Assembly (NCBI RefSeq): GCF_009617995.1
Contig: NZ_CP044129.1
Location: 1,488,001-1,552,000, forward strand
Reading direction: 5' to 3'
DNA: 64,000 nucleotides
DNA from: Halomicrobium sp. LC1Hm
GTDB taxonomy: Archaea > Halobacteriota > Halobacteria > Halobacteriales > Haloarculaceae
Positions within the stretch are counted from its first letter, which is position 1. Each line of letters starts with the position of its first letter. Below are positions 32,556 to 41,214 of this stretch, piece by piece. A program made the translations under genes and the position numbers. The notes under the pieces were generated by a model, which saw only the letters and a list, made by a program, of their open reading frames with translations, was not told the origin of the DNA and did no database searches.

Positions 32556-32636
32556 TACGGATTATTGTAGCCGTTTTCCCGGTCGACCGCACCACGGTGT
32601 GCGGTCAATCCGGTAAAGATCTACAATAATCCGTAT
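32555..32636. repeat. Palindromic intergenic repeat with 16-base perfect terminal inverted repeats
   Basis: ATACGGATTATTGTAG (32555-32570) and CTACAATAATCCGTAT (32621-32636) are perfect inverted repeats 82 bases from end to end. The interior also folds (GACCGCAC/GTGCGGTC around 32585-32606). It is unrelated in sequence to the other palindrome family in the window. It begins on the last base of the VNG_1110C-like stop codon and could double as a transcript 3' end. I believe similar elements occur elsewhere in Haloarcula-like genomes, from memory only. Confidence 0.85.
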
Positions 32637-32769
32637 GATACCGTCGACCGTCGCTGTTTGATATCCGCGACGCCAGGACACACCGTCTCGACCGTCGTGA
32701 CCGGCGCGATTCTCCGACACCGACAAGAGCGGTGTGGTTCACTCCCACGCGGCGTCGTCGAAAAGCAAT

Positions 32770-32778
32770 CCTTAAAAC
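32770..32778 (+). promoter_or_regulatory. Putative TATA box of uL11
   Basis: CCTTAAAAC around 32770-32778 is a strong TATA-like box about 25-30 bases before the uL11 ATG (32801), predicting a leaderless transcript. Classical Halobacterium data place uL11 on its own transcript, separate from the uL1-uL10-P1 message, which fits this arrangement. Confidence 0.6.
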
Positions 32779-32800
32779 TGCTGGGCAGGTCCAACCTAAC

Positions 32801-33289
32801 ATGGCTGGAACTATCGAAGTGCTCGTTCCGGGCGGCGAGGCCAACCCTGGCCCGCCCCTCGGTCCGGAGCTGGGGCCGACCCCCGTCGACGTGCAGGCAG
32901 TCGTCCAGGAGATCAACGACCAGACCGCGGCCTTCGACGGCACCGAAGTGCCCGTCACCGTCGACTACGACGACGACGGCTCCTTCGAGATCGAGGTCGG
33001 CGTCCCGCCGACGGCCGAGCTCATCAAGGACGAAGCTGGCTTCGACACCGGATCTGGCGAACCCCACGAGGAGTTCGTCGCCGATCTCTCGGTCGACCAG
33101 ATCAAGCAAATCGCCGAGCAAAAGCAGACCGACCTGCTCGCGTACGACACGAAAAACGCCGCGAAGGAAGTCGTCGGCACCTGCGTCACGCTGGGTGTCA
33201 CCATCGAGGGCGAGAACCCCCGCGACTTCAAGGAAAAGGTCGACGCCGGCGAGTACGACGACGTCCTGCTGGACGCCGCCGAGGCCTGA
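32801..33289 (+). CDS. rpl11: 50S ribosomal protein uL11
   Basis: A 162-residue ribosomal protein uL11, which binds the GTPase-associated region of 23S rRNA at the stalk base. The conserved N terminus is MAGTIEVLVPGGEANPGPPLGPELGP and the middle region is EVPVTVDYDDDGSFEIEVGVPPTAELI. The C-terminal rRNA-binding domain contains VGTCVTLGVTIEGENPRDF. Acidic substitutions typical of halophiles are evident. The start is fixed by the family N terminus and the TATA box. A hairpin with T-run follows closely after the stop. Confidence 0.98.
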   Translation: MAGTIEVLVPGGEANPGPPLGPELGPTPVDVQAVVQEINDQTAAFDGTEVPVTVDYDDDGSFEIEVGVPPTAELIKDEAGFDTGSGEPHEEFVADLSVDQIKQIAEQKQTDLLAYDTKNAAKEVVGTCVTLGVTIEGENPRDFKEKVDAGEYDDVLLDAAEA

Positions 33290-33301
33290 CTGGGCCACCG
33301 A

Positions 33302-33321
33302 CGCCGGTTTTCGGCGCTTTT
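33302..33321 (+). terminator. Hairpin-T terminator after uL11
   Basis: CGCCG (33302-33306) pairs with CGGCG (33312-33316) around a five-base T-rich loop, followed by CTTTT (33317-33321). It stands 12 bases after the uL11 stop and would separate uL11 from the uL1 operon, in line with the independent promoter at about 33471. Confidence 0.5.
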
Positions 33322-33331
33322 GCCGATCCTC

Positions 33332-33409
33332 ATACGCCGGCTGTGACTTCGTGAAGAGCTTCGCCACCCCGGGTGGCGAAATCGTTCACAGATGTACAGC
33401 CGGCAGTAT
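33332..33409. repeat. Palindromic intergenic repeat, copy 2
   Basis: A 78-base copy of the element at 15823-15902, in opposite orientation. Its reverse complement differs from copy 1 at about six positions. Ends are ATACGCCGGCTGTGAC and GTACAGCCGGCAGTAT, and the centre is TTCGCCACCCC/GGGTGGCGAA. It lies between the uL11 terminator and the uL1 promoter, so it interrupts no gene but sits in a sensitive intergenic site. Confidence 0.85.
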
Positions 33410-33468
33410 CAGCGACAGGTAGGTGACACAGAGACCGACGGCAGTGCCGTCGCTACCGTGGTTCGACG

Positions 33469-33478
33469 GCTTTAAGTG
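33469..33478 (+). promoter_or_regulatory. Putative TATA box of the uL1-uL10-P1 operon
   Basis: GCTTTAAGTG at 33469-33478 is a good haloarchaeal TATA box. Transcription would begin near 33497, giving a leader of roughly 88 bases before the uL1 ATG at 33586. Confidence 0.65.
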
Positions 33479-33496
33479 TCGCATCGGCTTCGTACC

Positions 33497-33585
33497 GGGT
33501 GAGACAGGCGACTGTACTGTCTACGACAGTACGCCCTGTTTCACTGACCCGTAGAAGCCCGTTGGGCGTACTACGGAGGTGAACA
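33497..33585 (+). promoter_or_regulatory. Folded uL1 mRNA leader, probable L1-binding autoregulatory site
   Basis: GTGAGACAGG (33499-33508) pairs with CCTGTTTCAC (33535-33544), including one G-U. Above an internal loop, GTACTGTC (33514-33521) pairs with GACAGTAC (33525-33532). Two helices separated by an asymmetric loop are the shape of the L1-binding site on 23S rRNA, which L1 mRNA leaders mimic in archaea and bacteria. A second hairpin (GTAG/CTAC and GCCC/GGGC, 33551-33574) ends one base before the strong Shine-Dalgarno GGAGGTG (33575-33581). Free L1 binding here would repress translation of the operon. Confidence 0.75.
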
Positions 33586-34224
33586 ATGGCAGACCAGGAT
33601 ATAGAGAACGCAGTCTCTCGCGCACTCGAAGAGGCCGACCCTCGGAACTTTACCGAGACAGTCGACCTCGCCGTCAACCTGCGCGACCTTGATTTGAACG
33701 ATCCGTCGAACCGTATCGACGAGAGCATCGTCCTTCCTGCCGGTACCGGCCAGGAGACGAGCATCGTCGTGTTCGCCGAGGGGGAGACCGCTCTGCGAGC
33801 CGAAGACGTTGCCGACCAGGTCATGTCCAGCGACGAGCTGGCGGAGCTGGGCGACGACGACGATGCAGCGAAAGATCTCGCCGACGATACCGACTTCTTC
33901 CTCGCAGAGGAAGCGCTGATGCAAGACATCGGTCGCTACCTCGGGACCGTCCTCGGTCCACGCGGGAAGATGCCGGACCCGATCAGTCCCGACGACGACG
34001 TCGTCGAGATGGTCGACCGAATGCGCAAGTCCGTGCAGATCCGCAGTGGTGACCGCCGAACCTTCCACACCCGCGTGGGTGCAGAGGACATGTCCGCCGA
34101 GGAGATCGGCGACAACATCGACGTCATCCTGCGCCGCCTGCACGCCGACCTGGAGAAGGGGCCGATGAACATCGACTCGGTCTACGTCAAGACCACGATG
34201 GGCCCCGCGGTGGAGGTGGCCTAA
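33586..34224 (+). CDS. rpl1: 50S ribosomal protein uL1
   Basis: A 212-residue uL1, the stalk protein at the E-site side of the 50S subunit and a likely autoregulator. It shows the N-terminal [32 protein letters not shown] and the conserved [18 protein letters not shown] hinge region with [13 protein letters not shown]. The C-terminal [14 protein letters not shown] equivalent reads [19 protein letters not shown]. The ATG at 33586 is 4 bases after a strong Shine-Dalgarno. uL10 begins one base after its stop. Confidence 0.98.
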   Translation: MADQDIENAVSRALEEADPRNFTETVDLAVNLRDLDLNDPSNRIDESIVLPAGTGQETSIVVFAEGETALRAEDVADQVMSSDELAELGDDDDAAKDLADDTDFFLAEEALMQDIGRYLGTVLGPRGKMPDPISPDDDVVEMVDRMRKSVQIRSGDRRTFHTRVGAEDMSAEEIGDNIDVILRRLHADLEKGPMNIDSVYVKTTMGPAVEVA

Positions 34225-34225
34225 C

Positions 34226-35275
34226 ATGAGCGCCGAAGCAGAACGAAAGACCGAGACGATCCCCGAGTGGAAGCGCGAAGAAGTCGACTCGATCGTCGAG
34301 ATGATCGAGTCCTACGACAGCATCGGGGTCGTCGCGATCACCGGCATCCCCTCGCGCCAGCTCCAGGACATGCGCCGTGGCCTGCACGGGACCGCAGAAC
34401 TGCGCGTCTCGCGCAACACGCTGCTGGAGCGTGCACTCGACGAGGTCGACGCCGGCCTCGAACAGCTCGGCGACTACGTCGCCGGTCAGGTCGGTCTGAT
34501 CGGAACGAACGACAACCCCTTCGGGCTGTACAAGGAACTGGAAGCCTCGAAGACGCCCGCGCCGATCAGCGCGGGCGAGGTCGCGCCCAACGACATCGTC
34601 ATCCCCGAGGGTGACACGGGCGTGGATCCGGGGCCGTTCGTCGGCGAACTCCAGAACGTCGGTGCCAACGCGCGCATCGACGGCGGTTCGATCAAGGTCG
34701 TCGAGGACTCGACCGTGCTGGAAGCGGGCGAGGAAGTCTCGACGGACCTCGAGAACGTCCTCGGCGAACTCGGGATCGAGCCCAAGGAAGTCGGGCTCGA
34801 CCTGCGGGCCGTCTTCGCCGACGGCGTGCTGTTCGAACCCGAGGAGCTCGAACTCGACGTCGAGCAGTACGAGGCAGACATCAAGGCCGCCGCGTCGGCC
34901 GGGTGGAACCTCTCGGTCAACGCCGAGTACCCGACCACGCAGAACGCGTCGACGCTGCTGCAGAACGCACGCGGCGACGCCAAGAGCCTCGCGGTGTTCG
35001 CGTCGATCGAGGACCCCGAGGTCGTGCCGGATCTGGTCAGCAAGGCCGACGCACAGGTCCGTGCGATCGCTGCCCAGATCGACGACGAAGAAGCGCTGCC
35101 GGAGGAGCTCCAGGGCGTCGACGCCCAGCCGGCAGCCACAGAAGTACCGACCGACGAAGACGAAGCCGACACTGAAACCGAGGACACCAGCGACGACACC
35201 GAGGCCGAAGCGGCCGAGGACGACGACGATGACGACGACGAGGACGCTGGTGACGCACTCGGAGCAATGTTCTAA
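34226..35275 (+). CDS. rpl10: 50S ribosomal protein uL10 (P0)
   Basis: A 349-residue archaeal P0 that anchors the P1 dimers of the stalk. The N-terminal rRNA-binding domain is clear ([38 protein letters not shown], and [12 protein letters not shown]). A mid insertion domain as in archaeal P0 lies at about 110-185. The C terminus is a long acidic hinge ending [11 protein letters not shown], the tip that contacts elongation factors and shared in type with P1. It overlaps no gene; ATG follows the uL1 stop by one base and the P1 gene begins eight bases after its stop. Confidence 0.98.
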   Translation: MSAEAERKTETIPEWKREEVDSIVEMIESYDSIGVVAITGIPSRQLQDMRRGLHGTAELRVSRNTLLERALDEVDAGLEQLGDYVAGQVGLIGTNDNPFGLYKELEASKTPAPISAGEVAPNDIVIPEGDTGVDPGPFVGELQNVGANARIDGGSIKVVEDSTVLEAGEEVSTDLENVLGELGIEPKEVGLDLRAVFADGVLFEPEELELDVEQYEADIKAAASAGWNLSVNAEYPTTQNASTLLQNARGDAKSLAVFASIEDPEVVPDLVSKADAQVRAIAAQIDDEEALPEELQGVDAQPAATEVPTDEDEADTETEDTSDDTEAEAAEDDDDDDDEDAGDALGAMF

Positions 35276-35283
35276 TTACAACA

Positions 35284-35634
35284 ATGGAATACGTTTACGC
35301 TGCACTCATCCTGAACGAATCGGGCGCAGAGATCAACGAAGACAACCTCACTGACGTGCTCGACGCCGCTGGCGTCGACGTCGAAGAGTCCCGCGTGAAG
35401 GCGCTCGTCGCCGCACTCGAGGACGTCGACATCGACGAGGCCGTCGACGAGGCCGCCGCCGCACCCGTCGCAGCCGGCGGCGCTGCCGCGCCGGCCGCCG
35501 AAGACGGTGCCGAGGAAGACGCCGGTGCCGAAGAAGAGGCCGCAGAAGAAGAGGCCACAGAGGAAGAAGCCGGCGACGACGACGACGAAGACGAGGGCGA
35601 CGGCGGCGAAGGCCTCGGCGAGCTGTTCGGCTAA
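35284..35634 (+). CDS. rpl12: 50S ribosomal protein P1 (archaeal L12)
   Basis: A 116-residue stalk protein. Its N-terminal dimerisation domain starts [41 protein letters not shown]. An Ala-rich hinge ([18 protein letters not shown]) and a Glu-rich tail follow, ending [12 protein letters not shown], the factor-binding tip. It recruits elongation factors with P0. As the last gene of the uL1-uL10-P1 message it is translated after an eight-base gap. Length and tail are typical of halophiles. Confidence 0.98.
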   Translation: MEYVYAALILNESGAEINEDNLTDVLDAAGVDVEESRVKALVAALEDVDIDEAVDEAAAAPVAAGGAAAPAAEDGAEEDAGAEEEAAEEEATEEEAGDDDDEDEGDGGEGLGELFG

Positions 35635-35758
35635 TTCGGCCACAGCACCAACACTTCGATTCTTTCGACACAGACCCAGGAGCGACAGCGCCGCCTCCGT
35701 GATTGGCCGGGTAGCGACGCCACAGGTTTATCTACGAGGGCGGGACCAGCCCGTCGCA

Positions 35759-36988
35759 GTGACCGGACCGGTACAGTTCGTCGTCGACCCAGAGCTGACG
35801 GTGGCGACACTGGCGGCGATCGCCGGTGGGATCGCGCTGGGAACGGTCAGCGGGCTCGTGCCGGGCATCCACGCCAACACGTTCGCGCTTGGGCTGGCGA
35901 CCGTCGCGCCTGCGGTCCCGGGACCGCCACGGCTCGTCGGTGCGGCGATGCTGGCCGCCGGGACGACCCACACCTTCCTCGACGTGGTGCCGGCGATGGC
36001 GCTTGGCGTGCCCGATCCGGCGATGGCCGCGAGCGCGCTCCCGAGCCACCGCCTCGTGATCGCCGGTCGGGGACGGGAAGCGCTCCGGCTGTCGGCGCTT
36101 GGCAGCGGGCTCGCGGTGGCGCTGGCCGTCCCGCTGGCGGTCCCGATCACGCTTGCGATGACGCGCCTGTACCCGACAGTCCGCACACATCTCGGCCCGC
36201 TGCTCGCCCTCGTCGCGGTGGCCCTGGTGCTCACCGAGCGCGGACGCTGGCCGCGGATCGGTGCCGGCGTCGCGCTGGTCGGCAGCGGTCTCCTCGGCGT
36301 CGTCGTGCTGCCGATCGAACCGGACGGTCCGGTCGCGGTCGGGAGCATGTTGATGCCGCTGTTCGCGGGGCTGTTCGGCGCGCCGGTGCTGATCGAGAGC
36401 ATCGGCGGCGGCGGCGTGCCCCCACAGGACGACGCGACGGTCGCGCTCTCCCGGCGGTCGATCGGCGTCGTCGCACTGACTGGGACCGTCGCCGGAGCGA
36501 TCGTCGGCTACGTCCCCGGCGTGACGGCAGCGATTGCCGCGACTGGTGCCCTCGCCGCGCTGTCGGGGTCGGGACCCAGAGAGTTCGTGGTCGCGACCAG
36601 CGGCGTCAACACGGCGACTGCGGTCTTCGCGCTGTTCGCACTCGTCGCCCTCGAAACGCCACGGACGGGCGTGCTCGTCGCCTTCGATCGGACCGACGCG
36701 CCTCTGGCCCTCGGCCTCCTGCTCGTCAGCGTGACCGTCGCCGCGACCGCCGGGTTCGTGCTGGTCCCGCTGGTGGGCGATCGCTACCTCGCCGTCGTGG
36801 GGACCCTTGACACGACGCGACTCGCCGTCGCCGTGTTGGTCTCGCTCGTCGGCCTCGGGTGGTTGTTCGCCGGCCCCATCGGCGTAGCGTCGCTGGCCGC
36901 CGGCACCGTGATCGGGCTCGTCCCGGCCCGCTGTGGCGCACGGCGGGCGAATCTGATGGGCGTCCTGCTCGTCCCCCTGGCGCTATAA
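35759..36988 (+). CDS. TctA/DUF112-like membrane permease
   Basis: A 409-residue membrane protein of about 10-12 helices. Near the N terminus it has the TctA-type sequence GTVSGLVPGIHANTFALGLATVAPAV, and a second related repeat, GAIVGYVPGVTAAIAATGALAAL, lies in the middle. GPREFVVATSGVNTATAVFALFALVALETPRTG follows, as in the tripartite tricarboxylate transporter permease family. No TctB or TctC gene is nearby, so it is probably a stand-alone relative with unknown substrate. GTG at 35759-35761 lies about 30 bases after a GGTTTATC box. Its 3' end overlaps the corA stop region by six bases on the opposite strand. Confidence 0.85.
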   Translation: MTGPVQFVVDPELTVATLAAIAGGIALGTVSGLVPGIHANTFALGLATVAPAVPGPPRLVGAAMLAAGTTHTFLDVVPAMALGVPDPAMAASALPSHRLVIAGRGREALRLSALGSGLAVALAVPLAVPITLAMTRLYPTVRTHLGPLLALVAVALVLTERGRWPRIGAGVALVGSGLLGVVVLPIEPDGPVAVGSMLMPLFAGLFGAPVLIESIGGGGVPPQDDATVALSRRSIGVVALTGTVAGAIVGYVPGVTAAIAATGALAALSGSGPREFVVATSGVNTATAVFALFALVALETPRTGVLVAFDRTDAPLALGLLLVSVTVAATAGFVLVPLVGDRYLAVVGTLDTTRLAVAVLVSLVGLGWLFAGPIGVASLAAGTVIGLVPARCGARRANLMGVLLVPLAL

Positions 36989-37966
36989 GTAGCCCTGTCG
37001 GCGAAAGTACGCCAGCATCGCGACGCCGATCAGCGCCATCACGACGAGGACCGCGGGGTAGCCGTAGGCCCACCCCAGCTCGGGCATGTTGTAGGGACTT
37101 GCGGCCGGATCGAAGTTCATCCCGTAGACGCCAGCGACGAACGTCAGCGGGATGAAAATCGTCGCGACGACGGTCAGCGTCTTCATCACCTCGTTGGTCG
37201 ACTGCGAGAGCGCGTTGAGGTAGATGTCCCGTGCGCCAGAAACGAGGTCCCGGTACGTCTCGGTGAGGTCGGCGAGCTGGACGAGGTGGTCGTACACGTC
37301 TCGAAAGTACTTCTCGGTCTGTGGCTGGACCTGTGCGGGATCGCCCCGCGCGAGGACGCCGACGGCCTCTCGGGCCGGCCAGACCTGTTTCCGGAAAGAG
37401 AGCAGGTCGCGCCGAACCGCGTTGATCCGTTCGAGCGTCTCTCTATCGGGCGAGTCGATCACTTCGTCTTCGATCGCCTCGATGAGGTCCTCGACGCGGT
37501 CCAGCACCTCGAAGTAGTCGTCGACGACGACTTCGATGACGCGGTATGCGGTGAAGTCGGCTCCGTGCTGGAGCAGTCGCTCGTCATCGCGTTCGACCGC
37601 GTGTCGGACCCGGTCGACGGCCGACGCAGCGCCCGGCGAGACCGAGACCACCCAGTCGTGGCCGACGAACAGTCCGATCGGCGTCGTCGAGAGCTCTTCG
37701 GCGAACGTCGTCGCACCGCCGGCCAGCGTGATCGTCTTCAGCAAGACGAAGGTGTACTCCGGGAACGTCTCCGTCTTGGCGCGAACGCCGTTCCGGAGAT
37801 CCTCGACGGTGAGCGGGTGGATGGCGAACGTCTCGGCGATGGCGTCCAGCTCCGCGTCGGTGACCTCGGGTGCGTGGACCCAGGTCGTGCCCTCGGCGTC
37901 GCGTGCCGCCGCGAGTTCGTCGTAGCGGCTGATCCCGTCGTCGCCGAAGACGAACGCGTCGATCAC
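36983..37966 (-). CDS. corA: CorA-family magnesium/divalent metal transporter
   Basis: A 327-residue CorA channel. The soluble N-terminal domain (1-260) contains the metal-sensing helices, with VEDLRNGVRAKTETFPEYTFVLLK. Two C-terminal transmembrane helices (about 265-290 and 300-322) carry the GMN selectivity motif in FVAGVYGMNFDP. It imports Mg2+ or other divalent cations as a pentamer. Length is normal. The gene converges with the TctA-like gene, their coding ends overlapping by six bases (36983-36988), so both reading frames include those bases. Confidence 0.95.
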   Translation of the reverse strand: MIDAFVFGDDGISRYDELAAARDAEGTTWVHAPEVTDAELDAIAETFAIHPLTVEDLRNGVRAKTETFPEYTFVLLKTITLAGGATTFAEELSTTPIGLFVGHDWVVSVSPGAASAVDRVRHAVERDDERLLQHGADFTAYRVIEVVVDDYFEVLDRVEDLIEAIEDEVIDSPDRETLERINAVRRDLLSFRKQVWPAREAVGVLARGDPAQVQPQTEKYFRDVYDHLVQLADLTETYRDLVSGARDIYLNALSQSTNEVMKTLTVVATIFIPLTFVAGVYGMNFDPAASPYNMPELGWAYGYPAVLVVMALIGVAMLAYFRRQGYL

Positions 37967-38167
37967 GGCACGGACCCTCCCCGAGAGTCGGACGAGCGAG
38001 GGCTCTCGTCGACGAAGATTCCCTCGGACCGGGCAGAGGTGGCGTGCGAGCGGGTCCCCGCTGACGATCTCATACGACGGTCCACATCAGCGATCGACAA
38101 AAGCGTTCTCGCTGGTCACCGAGGCGCTGGCGGTGGTGAGCGGACGGACACGCTCGCAGGTGGCTAG

Positions 38168-39652
38168 CTATCCGAGTCGGTAGGTCGGGCCGTCGTCGGT
38201 GTCCTGTACTTCGACACCGAGGGACTCGATCTCGTCTCGGAGTTCGTCCGCTCGCTTGTAGTTGCCGGCGGCTCGCTCGGCCTCGCGCACGTCCAGCAGG
38301 AGTTCGACGAGATCCTCGGCGACCGACACGTCGCCGCCCTCGGAGCCACCGAACGAGAGCCCGAGGACGCCACCGCCCAGTTCCTCGATCGTTTCGACGG
38401 CCTCACGCAGCGCCCGGTAGTCGAACGACGACCGCTCGTCGACGTGGACGTTGACGGCACCGACAAGTTCGGTCAGCGCCGCGAGCGCCTCGCGTGTGTT
38501 GAAGTCGTCGTTCATCGCCGTCTCGAAGTGCTCGCGGGCGGTGGTGACGGCCGTCCGGAGCGTGTCGTCTTCGACCGTCGCGTACGCGTCTACGTCGTCA
38601 CACGCCTGTACGGCCCGTTCGTAGCCTCGTTCGAGCGTCTCCCAGCGCTCGATTGCCTCGTCGATCGTCGCCTCGCTGTAGACGGCGCTGTTGTGGTAGG
38701 CCGTCGACAGCAGGAACGTCCGGACCACGTCCGTCCCGTACTCGTCGACGGCCGCCTCGACCGTGAAGAAGTTGCCCAGCGACGAGGACATCTTCTCGCC
38801 TTTCGTCTCCAAGAGGCGGACGTGAAGCCAGTGGCGCGCGAACTGCTGGCCGGTCGCGGCCTCGCTCTGTGCGATCTCGTTTTCGTGGTGGGGGAAGACG
38901 AGGTCCTGACCGCCGACGTGGATGTCGATGGTCTCTCCGAGGTGGGTCGTGCTCATCGCCGAGCACTCGATGTGCCAGCCGGGTCGGCCCTCGCTCCACG
39001 GGGCGTCCCAGGTCTGGGCGGTCTCACAGGCCGCTTCGGGGGGCGACGCTCCCTCGTGCTGGTGCTCTTCGATCGCCGCCGGATCGACGCCGCCGGCCTT
39101 CCACAGCGCGAAGTCCGCGGGGTTTCGCTTCTCGCTTTGCTCGTCCGGATCGCCCTGGGCTTCGATCTCGTCGAGTTGCTGGTTCGAGAGTTTCCCGTAC
39201 TCCTCGAAGGTCGTCACGTCGAAGTACACCGAGCCGTTGGCCTCGTAGGCGTAGCCCTTCTCGATCAGCGTCTCGACCATCGCGACGATCTCGGGGACGT
39301 GTTCGGAGACGCGCGGGTACACCTCCGCGCGTCGGAGGTTGAGCGCGCGCATGTCGTCGATCACCGACTGGACGTAGTGGCGGGCCACGTCGGCCTCGCT
39401 CTCGCCGTCCTCGCCCACGCGGGCGACGATCTTCTCGTTGACGTCGGTGAAGTTCTCGACGTGACGCACGTCGTAGCCCAGGTGCGCCAGCCAGCGATGC
39501 ATCACGTCGACGTGGACCCACCCGCGGGCGTGTCCCAGATGAGCGGGATCGGAGGTCGTCAGGCCACAGTAGTAGAGCAAGACGGAGTCGGGGTCCTGTG
39601 GCTCGAACGCCTCTCGCTCGCCGGTGAGCGTGTTGGTCACGCGAAGCGTCAT
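38168..39652 (-). CDS. cysS: Cysteinyl-tRNA synthetase
   Basis: A 494-residue class I synthetase. The N-terminal zinc/cysteine-binding Cys29 is in YYCGLTTSDPAHLGHARGW, which also holds the HIGH equivalent HLGH (38-41). The KMSKS motif is KMSSS (287-291) in LLETKGEKMSSSLGNFF. The zinc-binding region SHHENEIAQSEAATGQQFARHWLHV type is present as FPHHENEIAQSEAATGQQF, and the C-terminal DALR anticodon domain follows. Thus this organism charges Cys directly. It follows the small gene at 39706-40182 on the same strand by 53 bases. Confidence 0.97.
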   Translation of the reverse strand: MTLRVTNTLTGEREAFEPQDPDSVLLYYCGLTTSDPAHLGHARGWVHVDVMHRWLAHLGYDVRHVENFTDVNEKIVARVGEDGESEADVARHYVQSVIDDMRALNLRRAEVYPRVSEHVPEIVAMVETLIEKGYAYEANGSVYFDVTTFEEYGKLSNQQLDEIEAQGDPDEQSEKRNPADFALWKAGGVDPAAIEEHQHEGASPPEAACETAQTWDAPWSEGRPGWHIECSAMSTTHLGETIDIHVGGQDLVFPHHENEIAQSEAATGQQFARHWLHVRLLETKGEKMSSSLGNFFTVEAAVDEYGTDVVRTFLLSTAYHNSAVYSEATIDEAIERWETLERGYERAVQACDDVDAYATVEDDTLRTAVTTAREHFETAMNDDFNTREALAALTELVGAVNVHVDERSSFDYRALREAVETIEELGGGVLGLSFGGSEGGDVSVAEDLVELLLDVREAERAAGNYKRADELRDEIESLGVEVQDTDDGPTYRLG

Positions 39653-39705
39653 CGTCGAGTACCAGACGAGGCGGCGATTTCAAAGCGTCGGATGTGCGGC
39701 CAGGC

Positions 39706-40182
39706 TCACGCCTCCAGCGTCCCCTCGACGGCCCGCACCGCGTCGGGGCCGTCACGGCGACCGACCACTACCAGTGCCGTCTCCTCGGCGAATCCCGCGG
39801 CGTCGACGCCGATCCCCTCGGCTCTGAGCGCGCCGAGCACCCGCTCGAACGTGTCGACGCCGGTGAGGCCGGCGACGACGAGTCCAGTCAGCGAGCCACT
39901 GTCGGGGGCGTACGCGGCGTCGGCGACCGTGATCAGAGCGTCCTCGTCGTCGGTCCGACCGAGGCCGCTTCGCATCTCGACGCGCGCGTCGGATTCGAGG
40001 CCGGCGTCGCCGTCCAGTTCCTCGGCGTAGCGACGCAGAGCCGTCGCGACGGCGTCGGTCTCGCCCTCGACGGGCAGCCAGCGTGCGGCGGCGGTGTAGT
40101 TGACCACGCCGGCCCGGAGCGCGTCGTAGAGGAACGGTCTCGCACGGACGGCCTCGCGCGTTCGCGCTGCAAGTGATGCCAT
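39706..40182 (-). CDS. Haloarchaeal protein of unknown function
   Basis: A 158-residue acidic protein (MASLAARTREAVRARPFLYDALRAGVVNYTAAARWL...). It has a helical N-terminal region (LRRYAEELDGDAGLESDARVEM), and the second half looks like an ACT-type beta-alpha fold (GSLTGLVVAGLTGVDTFERVLGALRAEGIGVDAAG). I recognise the family as halophile-restricted and annotated by domain number only. ATG at 40180-40182 is the start. It lies upstream of cysS on the same strand. Confidence 0.8.
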   Translation of the reverse strand: MASLAARTREAVRARPFLYDALRAGVVNYTAAARWLPVEGETDAVATALRRYAEELDGDAGLESDARVEMRSGLGRTDDEDALITVADAAYAPDSGSLTGLVVAGLTGVDTFERVLGALRAEGIGVDAAGFAEETALVVVGRRDGPDAVRAVEGTLEA

Positions 40183-40266
40183 GGCGGACCGTTCCGTCGG
40201 CCCCGGAAAAGCGCCACTGGTTCCGGCAACGAAGCCCCTAAGAACGTCTCTCCCCAAGAACTGGTC

Positions 40267-41142
40267 ATGCAAGCGCTCGTCATCGCGGCCCACGGATCGC
40301 ATCTCAGCGCCGGGTCATCGACGCCGACGTTCGACCACGCGGACACGATCCGCGCGGTGAGCGCCTTCGACGAGGTCCGCGAGAGCTTCTGGAAGGAAGA
40401 GCCACACTTCAGGGAAGTGTTGCGGACCGTCGACGCCGACGAGGTCTATCTCGTGCCGCTCTTCATCAGTGAGGGGTACTTCACCGAGCAGGTGATCCCC
40501 CGCGAGTTCCGCCTCGACGAGTGGGACCCGGCGCTGTGGGACTCGGACGGCACCAGCGCCGACACGGCGACGCTGACGGCCGAAGACACCGGGCAGACGA
40601 TCCACTACTGTGGTCCCGCCGGGACCCACGACGCGATGAGCGACGTGATCGTTCAGCGAGCCCAGTCGGTCACCGGCGACCCGGATGTCGGCGACGGCTT
40701 CGGGCTCGCGGTCGTCGGTCACGGCACGGAGCGCAACGAGAACTCCGCGAAGGCCATCGAGTACCACGCCGACCGCATCGGGGAGCGCGACCGCTTCGAC
40801 GAGGTGCAGGCGCTGTTCATGGACGAGGACCCCGAGATCGACGACGTGACGGAGTACTTCGAGAGCGACGACATCGTCGTCGTCCCGCTGTTCGTCGCCG
40901 ACGGCTACCACACCGAGGAAGACATCCCCGAGGACATGGGGCTGACCGACGACTACCGGACCGGCTACGACGTGCCCACGACGGTCGACGGCCACGACAT
41001 CTGGTACTCCGGTGCCGTCGGGACCGAGCCCCTGATGGCCGACGTGTTGCTTGAACGGGCCGCCGACGCGGGCGCGGACGTAGGCGACGCGATCCAGCGG
41101 GTGAAATCCGAGACCGGTGGGGCAGAGGCCAGCGGCGACTGA
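40267..41142 (+). CDS. cbiX: CbiX-type sirohydrochlorin cobaltochelatase-like protein
   Basis: A 291-residue protein with two CbiX-like halves. The N-terminal half begins MQALVIAAHGSHLSAGSSTP with the metal-contact HGS, and the second half contains GLAVVGHGTERNENSAKAIEYH, where GHGT is the equivalent motif. It also has the metal-site pattern VVPLFVADGYHTEEDIPE, as in CbiK/CbiX chelatases of the anaerobic cobalamin and sirohaem routes. The next gene is the family's usual DR2241-like partner. A fused two-domain form is normal for halophiles. Confidence 0.88.
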   Translation: MQALVIAAHGSHLSAGSSTPTFDHADTIRAVSAFDEVRESFWKEEPHFREVLRTVDADEVYLVPLFISEGYFTEQVIPREFRLDEWDPALWDSDGTSADTATLTAEDTGQTIHYCGPAGTHDAMSDVIVQRAQSVTGDPDVGDGFGLAVVGHGTERNENSAKAIEYHADRIGERDRFDEVQALFMDEDPEIDDVTEYFESDDIVVVPLFVADGYHTEEDIPEDMGLTDDYRTGYDVPTTVDGHDIWYSGAVGTEPLMADVLLERAADAGADVGDAIQRVKSETGGAEASGD

Positions 41143-41214
41143 TCCCCGAGTACTGAGGGCGAGACGCCCCACTGAACCGCCCCACTTTTCTCGACAGAAT
41201 CCTTCCGGTCGACC

